Assembly (NCBI RefSeq): GCF_000472925.1 | Contig: NZ_AXAS01000019.1 | Coordinates: 62,001-126,000, forward strand | From: Bradyrhizobium sp. Ec3.3 | GTDB lineage: Bacteria > Pseudomonadota > Alphaproteobacteria > Rhizobiales > Xanthobacteraceae | Direction of reading: 5' to 3' | Length of the DNA stretch: 64,000 bases | Shown here: one piece after another, positions 1-8,371 of the stretch | How positions within the stretch are numbered: position 1 is the first letter of the stretch | Layout: each line of letters opens with the position of its first letter | Notes under the pieces: model-generated | What the model was told of the DNA's origin: nothing | The model's database searches: none | The model's input: only the letters and a program-made list of their open reading frames with translations | Made by a program: the position numbers and the translations under genes

Positions 1-29
1 ACACCGAGGAAGAACTGGGCCGTCGCCAA
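1..29 (-). CDS. Possible 5' end of a BadF/BadG-type (GlcNAc-kinase-like) gene, cut by the window edge
   Basis: On the minus strand an AGGAGG ribosome-binding site (complement of 34-39) lies 4 nt before a TTG codon at 29-27. Reading from there gives MATAQFFLGV before the sequence ends. A hydrophobic start of the form FFLGVDGGGT is typical of the BadF/BadG/BcrA ATPase family, which includes N-acetylglucosamine kinases and often sits beside murQ. Only about nine codons are visible, so the family is a guess from start context and neighbourhood. The other reading is a plus-strand gene ending with TEEELGRRQGAS and a stop at 39-41. The strong Shine-Dalgarno match and the AT-rich divergent spacer favour the minus-strand reading. 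Confidence 0.4.
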
Positions 30-65
30 GGGGCCTCCTAAAAAATTTCTTAACGCCTCTAGACA

Positions 66-117
66 AGTGGTATGTCATATGGCTAAAACAAATACAAGAG
101 GTATCTACCAGTGGTAT
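66..117. promoter_or_regulatory. Candidate GntR/DasR-like operator region before murQ
   Basis: The octamer AGTGGTAT occurs at 66-73 and again at 110-117. Between them GGTATCTACC (100-109) has mirrored GGTA/TACC arms. DasR/NagR-type GntR regulators of amino-sugar genes use half-sites of the AGTGGT / TGGT..ACCA kind, so the elements fit an amino-sugar operator in a divergent promoter. No regulator gene is visible in the window. The second octamer overlaps the GTG proposed as the murQ start, so the true start may be slightly downstream. Confidence 0.35.
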
Positions 118-1067
118 TCACGATGCCGGTACTGCCGAACTTGGAGACGGACGGGGAGAGTTGGCGCGGCACGGACGGTGTCGTGATGATCGATGAGGCG
201 ATGTTTGCGGAGGCGATGCTCGCATCGTATCGCCGAGCGATTGCTTCAGTCGCGGCTGCCTCCGCCGACATTCGGGCCGCTGCGCTTCGCCTTGCTGCGA
301 TCTGGCGAGCAGGCGGGCGTCTGGTCTATGCGGGTGCAGGCTCCTCCGGTCTTGCGGCGGCCGAAGATGCAGCCGAGCTTCCTGGCACGTTCGGCCTCGA
401 TGAGAGCCGCATCGCAATTGTCCTGCCCGGCGGGACCGCCGAGCCGTTCCGCATCGATGGGGCCGCGGAGGACGATGCCGCAGCCGGCGAGCGGGCTATG
501 ACCGGGCTCGGTGACCTCTCTCGTGATGCCGTGATCGTCGTATCGGCGAGCGGCTCGACGCCGTTCACGGTCGCGGCCGCCGCAGAGGCGCGCCGTCGCG
601 GCGCTTTCGTGATTGGCATTGCGCATCGTCAAGGTTCGCCCTTGCTCGTCGGTGCCGACGCGTCGATCCTGCTCGAGAGCGGGGAGGAGGCGCTGCGCGG
701 CTCGACCCGGCTCGCGGCCGGAGCTGCGCAAAAGGCCGCGCTCGGCATGCTCTCATCATTGATGGGATTCGAGCTCGGTCACATCCATCAGGGCTTGATG
801 GTCAATCTGAAGGCCGACAATGCGAAGTTGCGCGAGCGGGCGCGCGGGATCGTCGCAACAATCGCCGGCGTCAGCGATGCCAAAGCGGAAGCGGCGCTGC
901 GCGAGGCCGGCGGTGAGGTCAAGCCGGCAATCCTGATTGCCTGCGGTATCGTCAGCATGAGCGAAGCGGTCACGTGGCTGGCTGCTGCGGAAGGCCGGAT
1001 AGACGACGCGTTGCGCCGCGCAAGCGTGAACGGGATCACGGGCGAAGGCCCGAACAAGGGAGCGTAG
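111..1067 (+). CDS. murQ: N-acetylmuramic acid 6-phosphate etherase family (SIS domain)
   Basis: Probably cleaves the lactyl ether of MurNAc-6-phosphate to GlcNAc-6-phosphate and lactate in cytoplasmic cell-wall recycling. The single SIS domain shows the sugar-phosphate loop GAGSSG (residues 75-80), the second serine loop SASGSTPF (145-152) and the etherase block GSTRLAAGAAQK (from 197). Glu89 in AAELPGTFG aligns with E. coli MurQ Glu83, and the Glu in GAAEDD (about 120) with Glu114, the two catalytic acids. At 318 aa it is near the family length of about 300. The GTG start at 111 has AAGAGG about 9 nt upstream; ATG 123 is an alternative. The gene is followed after one base by a sugar-binding protein, so it leads an uptake operon for a MurNAc- or GlcNAc-type sugar. 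The exact substrate is inferred. Confidence 0.82.
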   Translation: MVFTMPVLPNLETDGESWRGTDGVVMIDEAMFAEAMLASYRRAIASVAAASADIRAAALRLAAIWRAGGRLVYAGAGSSGLAAAEDAAELPGTFGLDESRIAIVLPGGTAEPFRIDGAAEDDAAAGERAMTGLGDLSRDAVIVVSASGSTPFTVAAAAEARRRGAFVIGIAHRQGSPLLVGADASILLESGEEALRGSTRLAAGAAQKAALGMLSSLMGFELGHIHQGLMVNLKADNAKLRERARGIVATIAGVSDAKAEAALREAGGEVKPAILIACGIVSMSEAVTWLAAAEGRIDDALRRASVNGITGEGPNKGA

Positions 1068-1068
1068 C

Positions 1069-2331
1069 ATGAGACGGACATTCAAGGCTGCAATGGGAGC
1101 TGAGGTTGCCGCGTTGGCGTTGCTTGCGGGGCTTGCGTCGGCCCAGGCAGGCTCGTTGAAGATCGAGAGCTGGCGCAATGACGACGCCGACATCTGGAAT
1201 TCGAAGATCATTCCCGCCTTCAACAAGCATTATCCCGACATCAAGGTCGAATTCGCCCCCTCGGCGCCCAAGGAATACAACGCCGCCCTCAACGCGCGGC
1301 TCGATGGTGGTACTGCCGGCGACCTCATTACGTGCCGTCCGTTCGATGCCTCGCTCGCGCTTTATCAGAAGCATCAGCTCGACGCGGTGGACGGCCTCAA
1401 GGGCATGGACAATTTCTCTGATGTCGCAAAGGCCGCATGGCAAACCGACGACGGCAAAACCACCTTCTGCGTCCCGATCGCTTCCGTCATCGCCGGGTTC
1501 ATCTACAACAAGGAAGCTTTCGCCAAGGTCGGCGTGTCCGAGCCGAAGACGCTCGAGGAATTCCACGCCGTACTTGAGAAATTCAAGAAGGACGGGACCT
1601 ACGTCCCGTTGGTGATGGGCACGGCTGACCAGTGGGAGGCCGCGACCATGGGCTTCCAGAACATCGGCCCCGACTATTGGAAAGGCGAGACCGGTCGCGC
1701 CAATCTGATTGCCGGCAAAGAGAAGCTCACCGACCCGCAATACGTCGCAGCGTTCAAGGAAATCGCCAGCTGGGCGCCGTATCTCGGATCGGGTTTCCAG
1801 GCGCAGACCTACGCAGACAGTCAGAACCTGTTCTCGCTCGGCAAGGGCGCGATCTATGCGGCTGGCTCGTGGGATATCTCGACGTTCCGCGGCCAGGCGA
1901 AATTTGCCATGGGTGCGTTCCCGCCGCCGCAGCCGGCTGGCACGACGGATTGCTATATCTCCGATCACACCGACATCGCGATGGGCGTCAACGCTGCGTC
2001 GAAGAACAAGGAAGATGCCAAGAAGTTCCTGGAATGGCTGACGACGCCGGAATTCGCGACGATCTACGCCAACTCCCTTCCCGGCTTCTTCTCCCTCGCC
2101 AAGACGCCAGTGAAGGTCGAGGACGACGTCGCGGCGACGATGGTCGGATGGCGCCAGAACTGCAAGTCGACGATCCGCAACTCGTACCAGATCCTGTCGC
2201 GCGGTACGCCGAATCTCGAAAACGAGCTTTGGAACGTGTCGGCGCAGGTCGTCAACGGCAAGCTGACGCCTGATGCCGCCGGCAAGCAACTGCAGGACGG
2301 CCTCGACAAGTGGTACAAGCCCGCTAAATGA
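1069..2331 (+). CDS. Periplasmic sugar-binding protein of a CUT1 ABC transporter
   Basis: A 420-aa extracellular solute-binding protein, family 1 (MalE-like). It has a Sec signal peptide (hydrophobic residues about 9-26, cleavage near ASAQA-G), then the mature start LKIESWRNDD that is typical of the family. It should capture the sugar in the periplasm and hand it to the two permeases downstream. The start lies one base after the murQ stop and overlaps the AAGGGAG ribosome-binding site at the end of murQ, so the two are translationally coupled. A strong hairpin follows the stop, suggesting the binding protein is made in excess over the membrane subunits. The ligand is not evident; murQ next door suggests an amino sugar or muropeptide sugar. 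Confidence 0.88.
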   Translation: MRRTFKAAMGAEVAALALLAGLASAQAGSLKIESWRNDDADIWNSKIIPAFNKHYPDIKVEFAPSAPKEYNAALNARLDGGTAGDLITCRPFDASLALYQKHQLDAVDGLKGMDNFSDVAKAAWQTDDGKTTFCVPIASVIAGFIYNKEAFAKVGVSEPKTLEEFHAVLEKFKKDGTYVPLVMGTADQWEAATMGFQNIGPDYWKGETGRANLIAGKEKLTDPQYVAAFKEIASWAPYLGSGFQAQTYADSQNLFSLGKGAIYAAGSWDISTFRGQAKFAMGAFPPPQPAGTTDCYISDHTDIAMGVNAASKNKEDAKKFLEWLTTPEFATIYANSLPGFFSLAKTPVKVEDDVAATMVGWRQNCKSTIRNSYQILSRGTPNLENELWNVSAQVVNGKLTPDAAGKQLQDGLDKWYKPAK

Positions 2332-2336
2332 CGCCA

Positions 2337-2368
2337 GTCCCTCTCCCCGCTCTCGCGGGGAGAGGGAC
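2337..2368 (+). terminator. Perfect 14-bp hairpin between binding protein and permeases
   Basis: Arms GTCCCTCTCCCCGC (2337-2350) and GCGGGGAGAGGGAC (2355-2368) pair perfectly around a TCTC loop and are followed by a T-rich stretch (CCTTCCTTGTTTTATT). It could act as a partial terminator or mRNA-stabilising element that sets binding protein above permease levels. Palindromes of this composition also recur as short dispersed repeats in Bradyrhizobium-type genomes, so it may be a REP-like copy. Confidence 0.7.
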
Positions 2369-2474
2369 CCTTCCTTGTTTTATTCGATAGTTGCTGCACA
2401 CTCCGCTAACCATGGCGCGAGCCTCAAGCGCGGAGAGGGACGATAACGCACGTTAGGTTTGATCTCTTTCCGTC

Positions 2475-3425
2475 ATGCCCGAATCGGTCTCGAACATCAC
2501 CGCCCAGATGCCTCGCGCAAAACTCGCGGGCCTTCTGCTGTTCTTTCTCGGACCGGCGGTCGCGATCTACACCCTGTTCTCGATCTATCCGCTCGTCGCG
2601 ACGATGGCGCTCTCGACCTACACGAGCGATCCATCGGGAGCGCGGTATTTCGTCGGGCTCGCCAACTTCGAAACGCTGCTCGGCGACGCGCTGTGGTCGA
2701 AGCCGTTCTGGAATGCCTTCGGCAACAATCTGATCTTCTTTGCCGTGCACATGTGCGTGCAGAATCCGATCGGTATTGCGCTCGCAGGATTGCTGAGCCT
2801 GCCGGGCTTGAGGCTCAAGGGCTTTTACCGCACCGTCATGTTTCTGCCGACGATGCTGTCGGTTGTCATCGTCGGATTCTCCTGGAACCTGATCCTTTCC
2901 CCGCTCTGGGGCGTTGCTTCCGGCGCCTTGAAGGCCGTTGGGTTGGGCTCACTGTTCGCTCCCTGGCTGGGTCTCGAATCGAGCGCGCTCGTAACCCTGT
3001 CCCTCATTTCCGTTTGGCAATTCGTCGGCATCCCGATGATGCTGATCTATGCCGCGCTGCTCAACATCCCCGAAGAACTCATCGACGCGGCGCGCGTCGA
3101 CGGGCTCGGGCATTTCCGCATCTTCTTCCACATCAAGCTTCCGCTCGTCCTGCCGACGATTAGCCTGGTCTCGGTCCTGACCTTCGTCGCCAACTTCAAC
3201 GCTTTCGATCTGATCTATTCGGTCAAGGGCGCGCTTGCGGGGCCGAATTTCGCGACCGACATTCTCGGCACGTTTTTCTACCGCACCTTCTTCGGCAATC
3301 AGCTCCAACTCGGAAATCCGACGATGGGCTCTGCGGTCGCGACCGTGATGTTCTTCATCATCCTCCTCGGCCTCTGTCTCTATCTCTTCCTCGTGCAGCG
3401 GCGCGTCCGCCGTTACGCTTTCTGA
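2475..3425 (+). CDS. CUT1 sugar ABC transporter permease (MalF-like)
   Basis: A 316-aa inner-membrane permease with about six transmembrane helices. The first is at residues 15-40 (LLLFFLGPAVAIYTLF). The cytoplasmic EAA loop that docks on the ATPase reads EELIDAARVDGLGHFRIFFHIKLP in the DNA at about 3069-3140. It pairs with the permease starting at 3435 to form the channel. The ATG at 2475 has no clear Shine-Dalgarno within 12 nt; a GGAGAGGGA lies too far upstream, near 2433. Expression may therefore be weak or depend on read-through past the upstream hairpin. Confidence 0.88.
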   Translation: MPESVSNITAQMPRAKLAGLLLFFLGPAVAIYTLFSIYPLVATMALSTYTSDPSGARYFVGLANFETLLGDALWSKPFWNAFGNNLIFFAVHMCVQNPIGIALAGLLSLPGLRLKGFYRTVMFLPTMLSVVIVGFSWNLILSPLWGVASGALKAVGLGSLFAPWLGLESSALVTLSLISVWQFVGIPMMLIYAALLNIPEELIDAARVDGLGHFRIFFHIKLPLVLPTISLVSVLTFVANFNAFDLIYSVKGALAGPNFATDILGTFFYRTFFGNQLQLGNPTMGSAVATVMFFIILLGLCLYLFLVQRRVRRYAF

Positions 3426-3434
3426 GGGGCGGGC

Positions 3435-4268
3435 ATGACGGCGGAGCAGCGCGCGAAAAGCCTCAGTGTCCATCTCGTCCTGATCGCCTACAGCGTGCTG
3501 GCGGTAGGTCCGATCCTGCTCGTCGTGATGAATTCGTTCAAGGTGCGCAGCGCCATCTTCGGCAGCCCGCTCGCGCTGCCGGATGCCACAACCTTCAGCC
3601 TCGTCGGCTATGAGAAGGTTTTTCGCTCCTCCCATATCCTGACCTACTATTCGAATTCGCTGATCGTGACCCTCGTCAGCATGGCGCTCGTGCTGCTGTT
3701 TGGCGCGATGGCGGCCTGGGCGCTGACCGAATACCGCTTTCGTGGTTCGACGGCGCTCGCACTGTTTCTGTCGATCGGCATCATGGTGCCGATCCGGCTT
3801 GGCTCCGTCGCGATCCTCAACATGATGCGCTCGGCTGGCCTCAACGACACGCTGACGGCCCTGGTTCTCGTCTACGTCGCGCAAGGCCTGCCGATGTCGA
3901 TCTTCATATTGAGCGAGTTCATCCAGCAGATCCCCAAGGACCTGCGCGATGCCGCGCGCTGCGACGGTGTTCCGGAAACCCGCATCTTCTTCGAGGTGGT
4001 CGCGCCGTTGCTGCGCCCGGCGATCGCGACCGTCGCTGTCTTCACCATCGTGCCGATCTGGAACGATCTCTGGTTTCCATTGATCCTGACGTCGAGCGAT
4101 TCGACGCATACGGTCACGCTCGGCGTGCAGCAGTTTCTTGGCCAGTACATCACCGACTGGAATTCGGTGCTCGCCGCGCTGTCGATGGCGATCCTGCCGG
4201 TCGTCTTGATCTACGTGATCCTCTCGCGCCAACTCATCGCAGGCCTCACCTCCGGCGCAGTCAAATAG
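3435..4268 (+). CDS. CUT1 sugar ABC transporter permease (MalG-like)
   Basis: A 277-aa second permease of the same transporter. It has six predicted helices and an EAA-type loop, PKDLRDAARCDGVPETRIFF, near residues 169-188 that contacts the ATPase. It starts 9 bp after the MalF-like gene with GAGGGGC as ribosome-binding site and ends 9 bp before the ATPase gene. The N-terminus begins directly with a cytoplasmic stretch and a helix (HLVLIAYSVLAVGPILLVVM), the usual MalG layout. Confidence 0.88.
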   Translation: MTAEQRAKSLSVHLVLIAYSVLAVGPILLVVMNSFKVRSAIFGSPLALPDATTFSLVGYEKVFRSSHILTYYSNSLIVTLVSMALVLLFGAMAAWALTEYRFRGSTALALFLSIGIMVPIRLGSVAILNMMRSAGLNDTLTALVLVYVAQGLPMSIFILSEFIQQIPKDLRDAARCDGVPETRIFFEVVAPLLRPAIATVAVFTIVPIWNDLWFPLILTSSDSTHTVTLGVQQFLGQYITDWNSVLAALSMAILPVVLIYVILSRQLIAGLTSGAVK

Positions 4269-4277
4269 GTTGTCAGA

Positions 4278-5369
4278 ATGGCCAATCTGCGCATCGAGCA
4301 CCTCAACAAGCGTTATGGCGCGACGACCGTGCTCAACGACGTCAACCTGGACATCGAGGACGGCGAATTCGTCGTTCTCGTCGGGCCGTCAGGGTGCGGC
4401 AAGTCGACGCTTCTGCGGATGATTGCCGGGCTCGACGGTGCGTCGGGTGGCGACATTCAAATCGCCGGCAAGCTTGTCAACACGCTCGCGCCCGCCGAGC
4501 GCGGCATCGCGATGGTGTTCCAGTCCTACGCGCTCTATCCGCATATGAACGTGCGCAAGAACATGACGTTCGGGTTGAAATTCACGGGGGTGCCGCCGGC
4601 CGAGCGCGACCGGCGCGTCGCGGAGGCTGCCCGCATGCTGCGGCTCGACGAATTGCTCGAGCGCTATCCGCGCGATCTCTCCGGCGGTCAGCGTCAGCGC
4701 GTTGCGATTGGTCGTGCGATCGTGCGCGAGCCTGCCGTTTTCCTGTTTGACGAGCCGCTCTCCAATCTCGATGCGGCCTTGCGCGTCTCGACACGCGTCG
4801 AGATCGCGAATCTGCATCGAATGCTGAAGTCGACGATCGTCTATGTCACGCACGACCAGGTCGAGGCGATGACACTGGCCGACCGGATCGTCGTGATGAA
4901 CAAGGGCTGCATTGAGCAGGTCGGCAGGCCGCTCGATCTCTACTACGCGCCGGCCAATCTGTTCGTTGCCGGCTTCATCGGCTCGCCTGCGATGAATTTT
5001 TTCGAAGCGAAGGTTGGCAGCGTCGAGGGCGGATGCGCACGCATCTCGGGACCCGGCTTTCGCAGCTTCGACCTGCCGGCGACATCATTGAAGGTCGGCG
5101 ACTCGCTGACGGTCGGTGTCCGTCCGGAGCATCTCGGCCGAGGGGAGGACGGTCCCTTCGCCGTGGAAGGCGTCGTCGAACTGGTCGAACGGCTCGGCGA
5201 AGCTTCCTTTGCCTATGTGCGCCGTGCCGACGACAGGCTGTTCGTTGCCGAGGTGCGTGGCAGGCAGACCCCGACACCCGGCGAGCGGGCTACGCTCATC
5301 GCCGCAGCTCGGGACGTGCACGTTTTCGATGCCGCGGGCCTGCGGGTCACGACGCAGAATGATGCCTAG
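4278..5369 (+). CDS. CUT1 sugar ABC transporter ATP-binding protein (UgpC/MsmK type)
   Basis: A 363-aa ATPase energising sugar import with the two permeases upstream. Walker A is GPSGCGKST (residues 36-44), the Q-loop lies in MVFQSYALYPHM, the signature is LSGGQRQRVAIGRA, Walker B is VFLFDEPLSNLD, and the H-loop is VTHDQVEAMT. The C-terminal TOBE/OB domain (about 240-360, with VGVRPEHL) is typical of the MalK/UgpC group, whose ATPases may serve several binding proteins. The phosphatase-like gene follows after 3 bp. One base oddity is DEPLSNLDAALRVSTRVEI, where most relatives have LRxxMRxEI. Confidence 0.92.
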   Translation: MANLRIEHLNKRYGATTVLNDVNLDIEDGEFVVLVGPSGCGKSTLLRMIAGLDGASGGDIQIAGKLVNTLAPAERGIAMVFQSYALYPHMNVRKNMTFGLKFTGVPPAERDRRVAEAARMLRLDELLERYPRDLSGGQRQRVAIGRAIVREPAVFLFDEPLSNLDAALRVSTRVEIANLHRMLKSTIVYVTHDQVEAMTLADRIVVMNKGCIEQVGRPLDLYYAPANLFVAGFIGSPAMNFFEAKVGSVEGGCARISGPGFRSFDLPATSLKVGDSLTVGVRPEHLGRGEDGPFAVEGVVELVERLGEASFAYVRRADDRLFVAEVRGRQTPTPGERATLIAAARDVHVFDAAGLRVTTQNDA

Positions 5370-5372
5370 CTC

Positions 5373-5954
5373 ATGACGAGCCTCGTACGCTATCTCACCC
5401 ATCCCCAGGTGGACATTGATCCGGCGATCCCGGTCCCGTCCTGGAGCCTGAGTGAGATCGGGAGGGCTCGCACCCACGCAGTCGCGGGCACGCGGCAGCT
5501 CTCGCGCACCACGCAGATCATCTCCAGTGGCGAGCGGAAGGCGATCGAGACGGCCGAGATCATCGCCGCGAAGCTGAGCCTCGAGGTAGAGGTGCGGGAA
5601 GCGATGCATGAGAATGATCGATCCGCAACCGGATTCCTGATGCCTGACGAATTTCAGGGGGTGGCCGATCAGTTTTTTGCGCAGCCCCAAATCAGCGTTC
5701 GGGGCTGGGAGCGCGCGGTTGATGCCCAGTTGCGCATCGTACGCGAGGTCGAACACGTCTTGGCTCGGGAAAAACCGGGCGATGTGCTCTTTGTCGGGCA
5801 CGGTGGTGTCGGTACTCTGCTGTATTGCCATTATTCGGGCTTTGCGATTGACCGAACGCATGACCAGCCGGGCGGCGGCGGCGGTTACTATTTCGCGTTC
5901 AGCAAAGAGGACCGCCGTGTGCAACATTCTTGGCGTCGCCTCGAAGACCTCTGA
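5373..5954 (+). CDS. Histidine-phosphatase-superfamily protein with altered RHG motif
   Basis: A 193-aa protein of the phosphoglycerate-mutase-like fold. The N-terminal catalytic strand reads VRYLTHPQVD, with His10 present but the usual Arg-His-Gly replaced by Thr-His-Pro. The middle block SSGERKAIETAEIIA matches the superfamily SSPLxRAxxTAE block. The second catalytic His is His143 in FVGHGGVGT. A phosphoenzyme is still possible because both histidines remain, but the phosphate-binding Arg of RHG is missing. It starts 3 bp after the sugar ABC ATPase, so it may act on a phosphorylated sugar from that pathway; this is inference. Many close relatives are annotated only as histidine phosphatase family. 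Confidence 0.75.
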   Translation: MTSLVRYLTHPQVDIDPAIPVPSWSLSEIGRARTHAVAGTRQLSRTTQIISSGERKAIETAEIIAAKLSLEVEVREAMHENDRSATGFLMPDEFQGVADQFFAQPQISVRGWERAVDAQLRIVREVEHVLAREKPGDVLFVGHGGVGTLLYCHYSGFAIDRTHDQPGGGGGYYFAFSKEDRRVQHSWRRLEDL

Positions 5955-6211
5955 TCTTGCCGTGGGGCGGATCTCGATCGCAAGTGGCCGTTTTTGGAGG
6001 CCCCGAAGCGCCCCTTGTACGACAATATCAAGCGTCTCCCGGTGAACTTGGACGGGATCACGGCAGGTTCGATTATCCACGCGGGATCGTGACGATTGGA
6101 CAGCGGTGTGGCATCCTTTGACGTCACGCGGTGACCGGGAAGGCTGCCAGACAGAAGCGGCCCGGAGCAGGAAACGAACAACGCACTATATTTCGTTCGA
6201 GTGAGGGTGAC

Positions 6212-7927
6212 ATGAACCGGCCGTTCAACATGCCTGACGAGTTCGTTGATGCCTTCGTGAAGGCGGGCGCGAGCTTCTGGCGGTCTCTTGCGTCCACGTC
6301 GGCCACCGGCGGCCATACGGAGGCCGGTTCGGTGATGGATTCGACGGGACGTCTTGTCGAACTCCAGGCGGACCATCTGAGGCGCCTCTATGCGCTCGCG
6401 GAACATGCGCTCAAGACGAGCGCGGGCGCGCAGGCTGAACCAGCGGTCGAGCCTGCGCGCGGGGACCGGAGGTTCAATGGTACGGAATGGCGCGACAATT
6501 CACACTATAGCCTGCTGAAGCAATGCTATCTGCTGAACGCGCGCTATTGCGTCGACTTCGTGGAAGCTCTCGATCTGGAGGAGAAGGAGAAGCATCGCCT
6601 GCGCTTCTTCACGCGCCAGCTCGTCGAGGCAATGAGCCCGACCAATTTTGTCGCCACCAATCCCGACGCCATCAAGATCGCGACAGAAACGGAAGGTCAG
6701 AGCCTGAAGGCCGGCCTGGACAATCTGGTGGCCGATCTCGGCAAGGGAAACCTCACGATCACGGACGAAGGCGCATTCGAAGTCGGAAAGGACGTCGCGA
6801 CATCCAGGGGCGCGGTCGTGTTCGAGAATGAGCTCTTTCAGCTGATCCAGTATGAACCGACAACCCAGCAGGTGGCTGCCCGGCCGTTGCTGATCGTCCC
6901 GCCCTGCATCAACAAGTTCTATATCCTCGATCTTCAGCCGGCGAACTCGTTCGTTCGCTTTGCGATCGAGCGCGGCCAGACCGTCTTCATGGTCTCCTGG
7001 CGCAATCCCGATGCGTCATGCGGGCATCTTGGGTGGGACGACTATATCGAGCACGGCGCAATACGCGCGATCGAAGTCGCCCGATCGATTTCGGGCGTCG
7101 ACAAGATCAACGTTGTCGGCTGGTGCGTCGGGGGCACTATCCTGTCCTCAGCGCTCGCGCTCCTGCGCAGCCGAGGCGACGAATCGGTCGCGAGCGTGAC
7201 GTTGCTGACGACGATGCTCGACTTTCGTGAGCCCGGCGACCTTGGCGTATTCGTGGACGAGCAGAGTGTGTGTCTGCGCGAGCAGACGATCGGGAGGGGC
7301 GGTATCTATCGGGGCGCCGAGCTCGGGTTCGTGTTCCAGACGCTGCGTTCGAAGGAGCTCATCTGGCCGAATGTGGTCAATCACTATCTCAAGGGAAAGC
7401 CGCCCGAACGCTTCGATCTCCTGTTCTGGAATGCGGACGTCACCAATCTGCCCGGCCCGATGTACTGCTGGTACATCAGGAACATGTACCTGGAGAACAA
7501 CCTCCGGGAGCCGAACAGGCTGACGATGTGCGACACGCCCATCGATCTGGGCCGGGTCGATCTGCCTGCCTACGTCCTCGCGACGATGGAAGATCACATC
7601 GTGCCATGGCGATCCGCATATCGAACCACAGGCCTGTTCAGCGGCGACATTCGTTTTGTCCTTGGCGCGAGCGGGCATATTGCCGGGGTGATCAATCCCG
7701 CATCGAAGAACAAGCGAAGCTATTGGGTGTCAGCCAGTCGGGATGAAGATCCAGCAGCGTGGCTCGCCGGTGCGGAGGAGAAGCCCGGCAGCTGGTGGAA
7801 TGACTGGATCGCCTGGCTGGAGCCATGGACGGAAGACAAGCTGGCAGCGCGCACGCAACTCGGCAGCAACCTCTATCCTCCGGGTGAAGCTGCGCCGGGA
7901 CGGTACGTGAAAGAGAAAGCACGCTGA
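6212..7927 (+). CDS. phaC: Class I poly(3-hydroxyalkanoate) synthase
   Basis: Polymerises 3-hydroxyacyl-CoA, chiefly 3-hydroxybutyryl-CoA, into PHA granules. The 571-aa protein has the family N-terminal region, then an alpha/beta-hydrolase domain with the lipase-like box GWCVGGT containing Cys305. Asp461 in EDHIVPW and His489 in GASGHIAG complete the triad, aligning with Cys319/Asp480/His508 of the Cupriavidus enzyme. The length fits class I, which needs no PhaE or PhaR partner. ATG 6212 is chosen because GAGTGAGGG lies 4-12 nt upstream; an in-frame GTG at 6131 would add 27 unconserved residues. It stands alone: phaA and phaB are not nearby. The 257 bp upstream hold no recognisable gene or motif. 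Confidence 0.93.
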   Translation: MNRPFNMPDEFVDAFVKAGASFWRSLASTSATGGHTEAGSVMDSTGRLVELQADHLRRLYALAEHALKTSAGAQAEPAVEPARGDRRFNGTEWRDNSHYSLLKQCYLLNARYCVDFVEALDLEEKEKHRLRFFTRQLVEAMSPTNFVATNPDAIKIATETEGQSLKAGLDNLVADLGKGNLTITDEGAFEVGKDVATSRGAVVFENELFQLIQYEPTTQQVAARPLLIVPPCINKFYILDLQPANSFVRFAIERGQTVFMVSWRNPDASCGHLGWDDYIEHGAIRAIEVARSISGVDKINVVGWCVGGTILSSALALLRSRGDESVASVTLLTTMLDFREPGDLGVFVDEQSVCLREQTIGRGGIYRGAELGFVFQTLRSKELIWPNVVNHYLKGKPPERFDLLFWNADVTNLPGPMYCWYIRNMYLENNLREPNRLTMCDTPIDLGRVDLPAYVLATMEDHIVPWRSAYRTTGLFSGDIRFVLGASGHIAGVINPASKNKRSYWVSASRDEDPAAWLAGAEEKPGSWWNDWIAWLEPWTEDKLAARTQLGSNLYPPGEAAPGRYVKEKAR

Positions 7928-8026
7928 CGGAACAATCACTTGGAAGGCAGCTTCCGGCGCAAAGCGGACGTGAAACGTGCCGCGCGTCCACGCGCTTGGC
8001 TTCGTATCAATCCAAGCTGTAGTGAC

Positions 8027-8371
8027 TCATTCAGCCTGGGCAGCACGGCCGACGCAGACACGCCAGACATCCGGGCCTTTCTCGACATAATCCCACGTGA
8101 AGGCGCCTGGGTACCTGACATCGAACAGGTAGTGCAACGGCCGCGGGTCGTGGTCACTCACGACACAGAAGTACTCTCCTAAGTCCAATTGATCAAACGT
8201 ATCGAAGATCAACGGATGGCGCGTCGGCCGGGGGATCGCGCGGACATCAATCGTCATTTCTTCAGACCGGTAATCGACGATGTTCTGTTGTTCCATAAAT
8301 CCAGCATCGGACGGGATTGCGATCATGTCTTTGTCGGAGCGCAAACGTCGATGACGTTGGCGATCCATCAT
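8027..8371 (-). CDS. DUF2249-domain protein beside the nos genes
   Basis: A 114-aa protein whose C-terminal two thirds match DUF2249: TIDVRAIPRPTRHPLIFDTF, then DHDPRPLHYLFDVRYPG and the ending EKGPDVWRVCVG. Such small domains occur beside denitrification and nitric-oxide-response genes, but their biochemical role is not established. Its ATG (8371-8369) overlaps the TGA of the ferritin-like gene in an ATGA, so the two are co-translated. The operon is divergent from nosR and shares its intergenic region with the FNR-type box, suggesting oxygen- or NO-dependent expression. An internal ATG before TIDVR would give a shorter protein. Confidence 0.78.
   Translation of the reverse strand: MMDRQRHRRLRSDKDMIAIPSDAGFMEQQNIVDYRSEEMTIDVRAIPRPTRHPLIFDTFDQLDLGEYFCVVSDHDPRPLHYLFDVRYPGAFTWDYVEKGPDVWRVCVGRAAQAE

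Noticed and set aside
1036..2289. Long minus-strand open frame (417 codons) opposite the sugar-binding protein
   Set aside because: It lies wholly opposite murQ and the binding protein, has no recognisable domain, and is the usual high-GC antisense artefact.
2949..4301. Minus-strand open frame of 450 codons opposite the two permeases
   Set aside because: It is rich in Arg/Asp/His/Glu with no fold, which is what hydrophobic membrane-protein genes give when read backwards.
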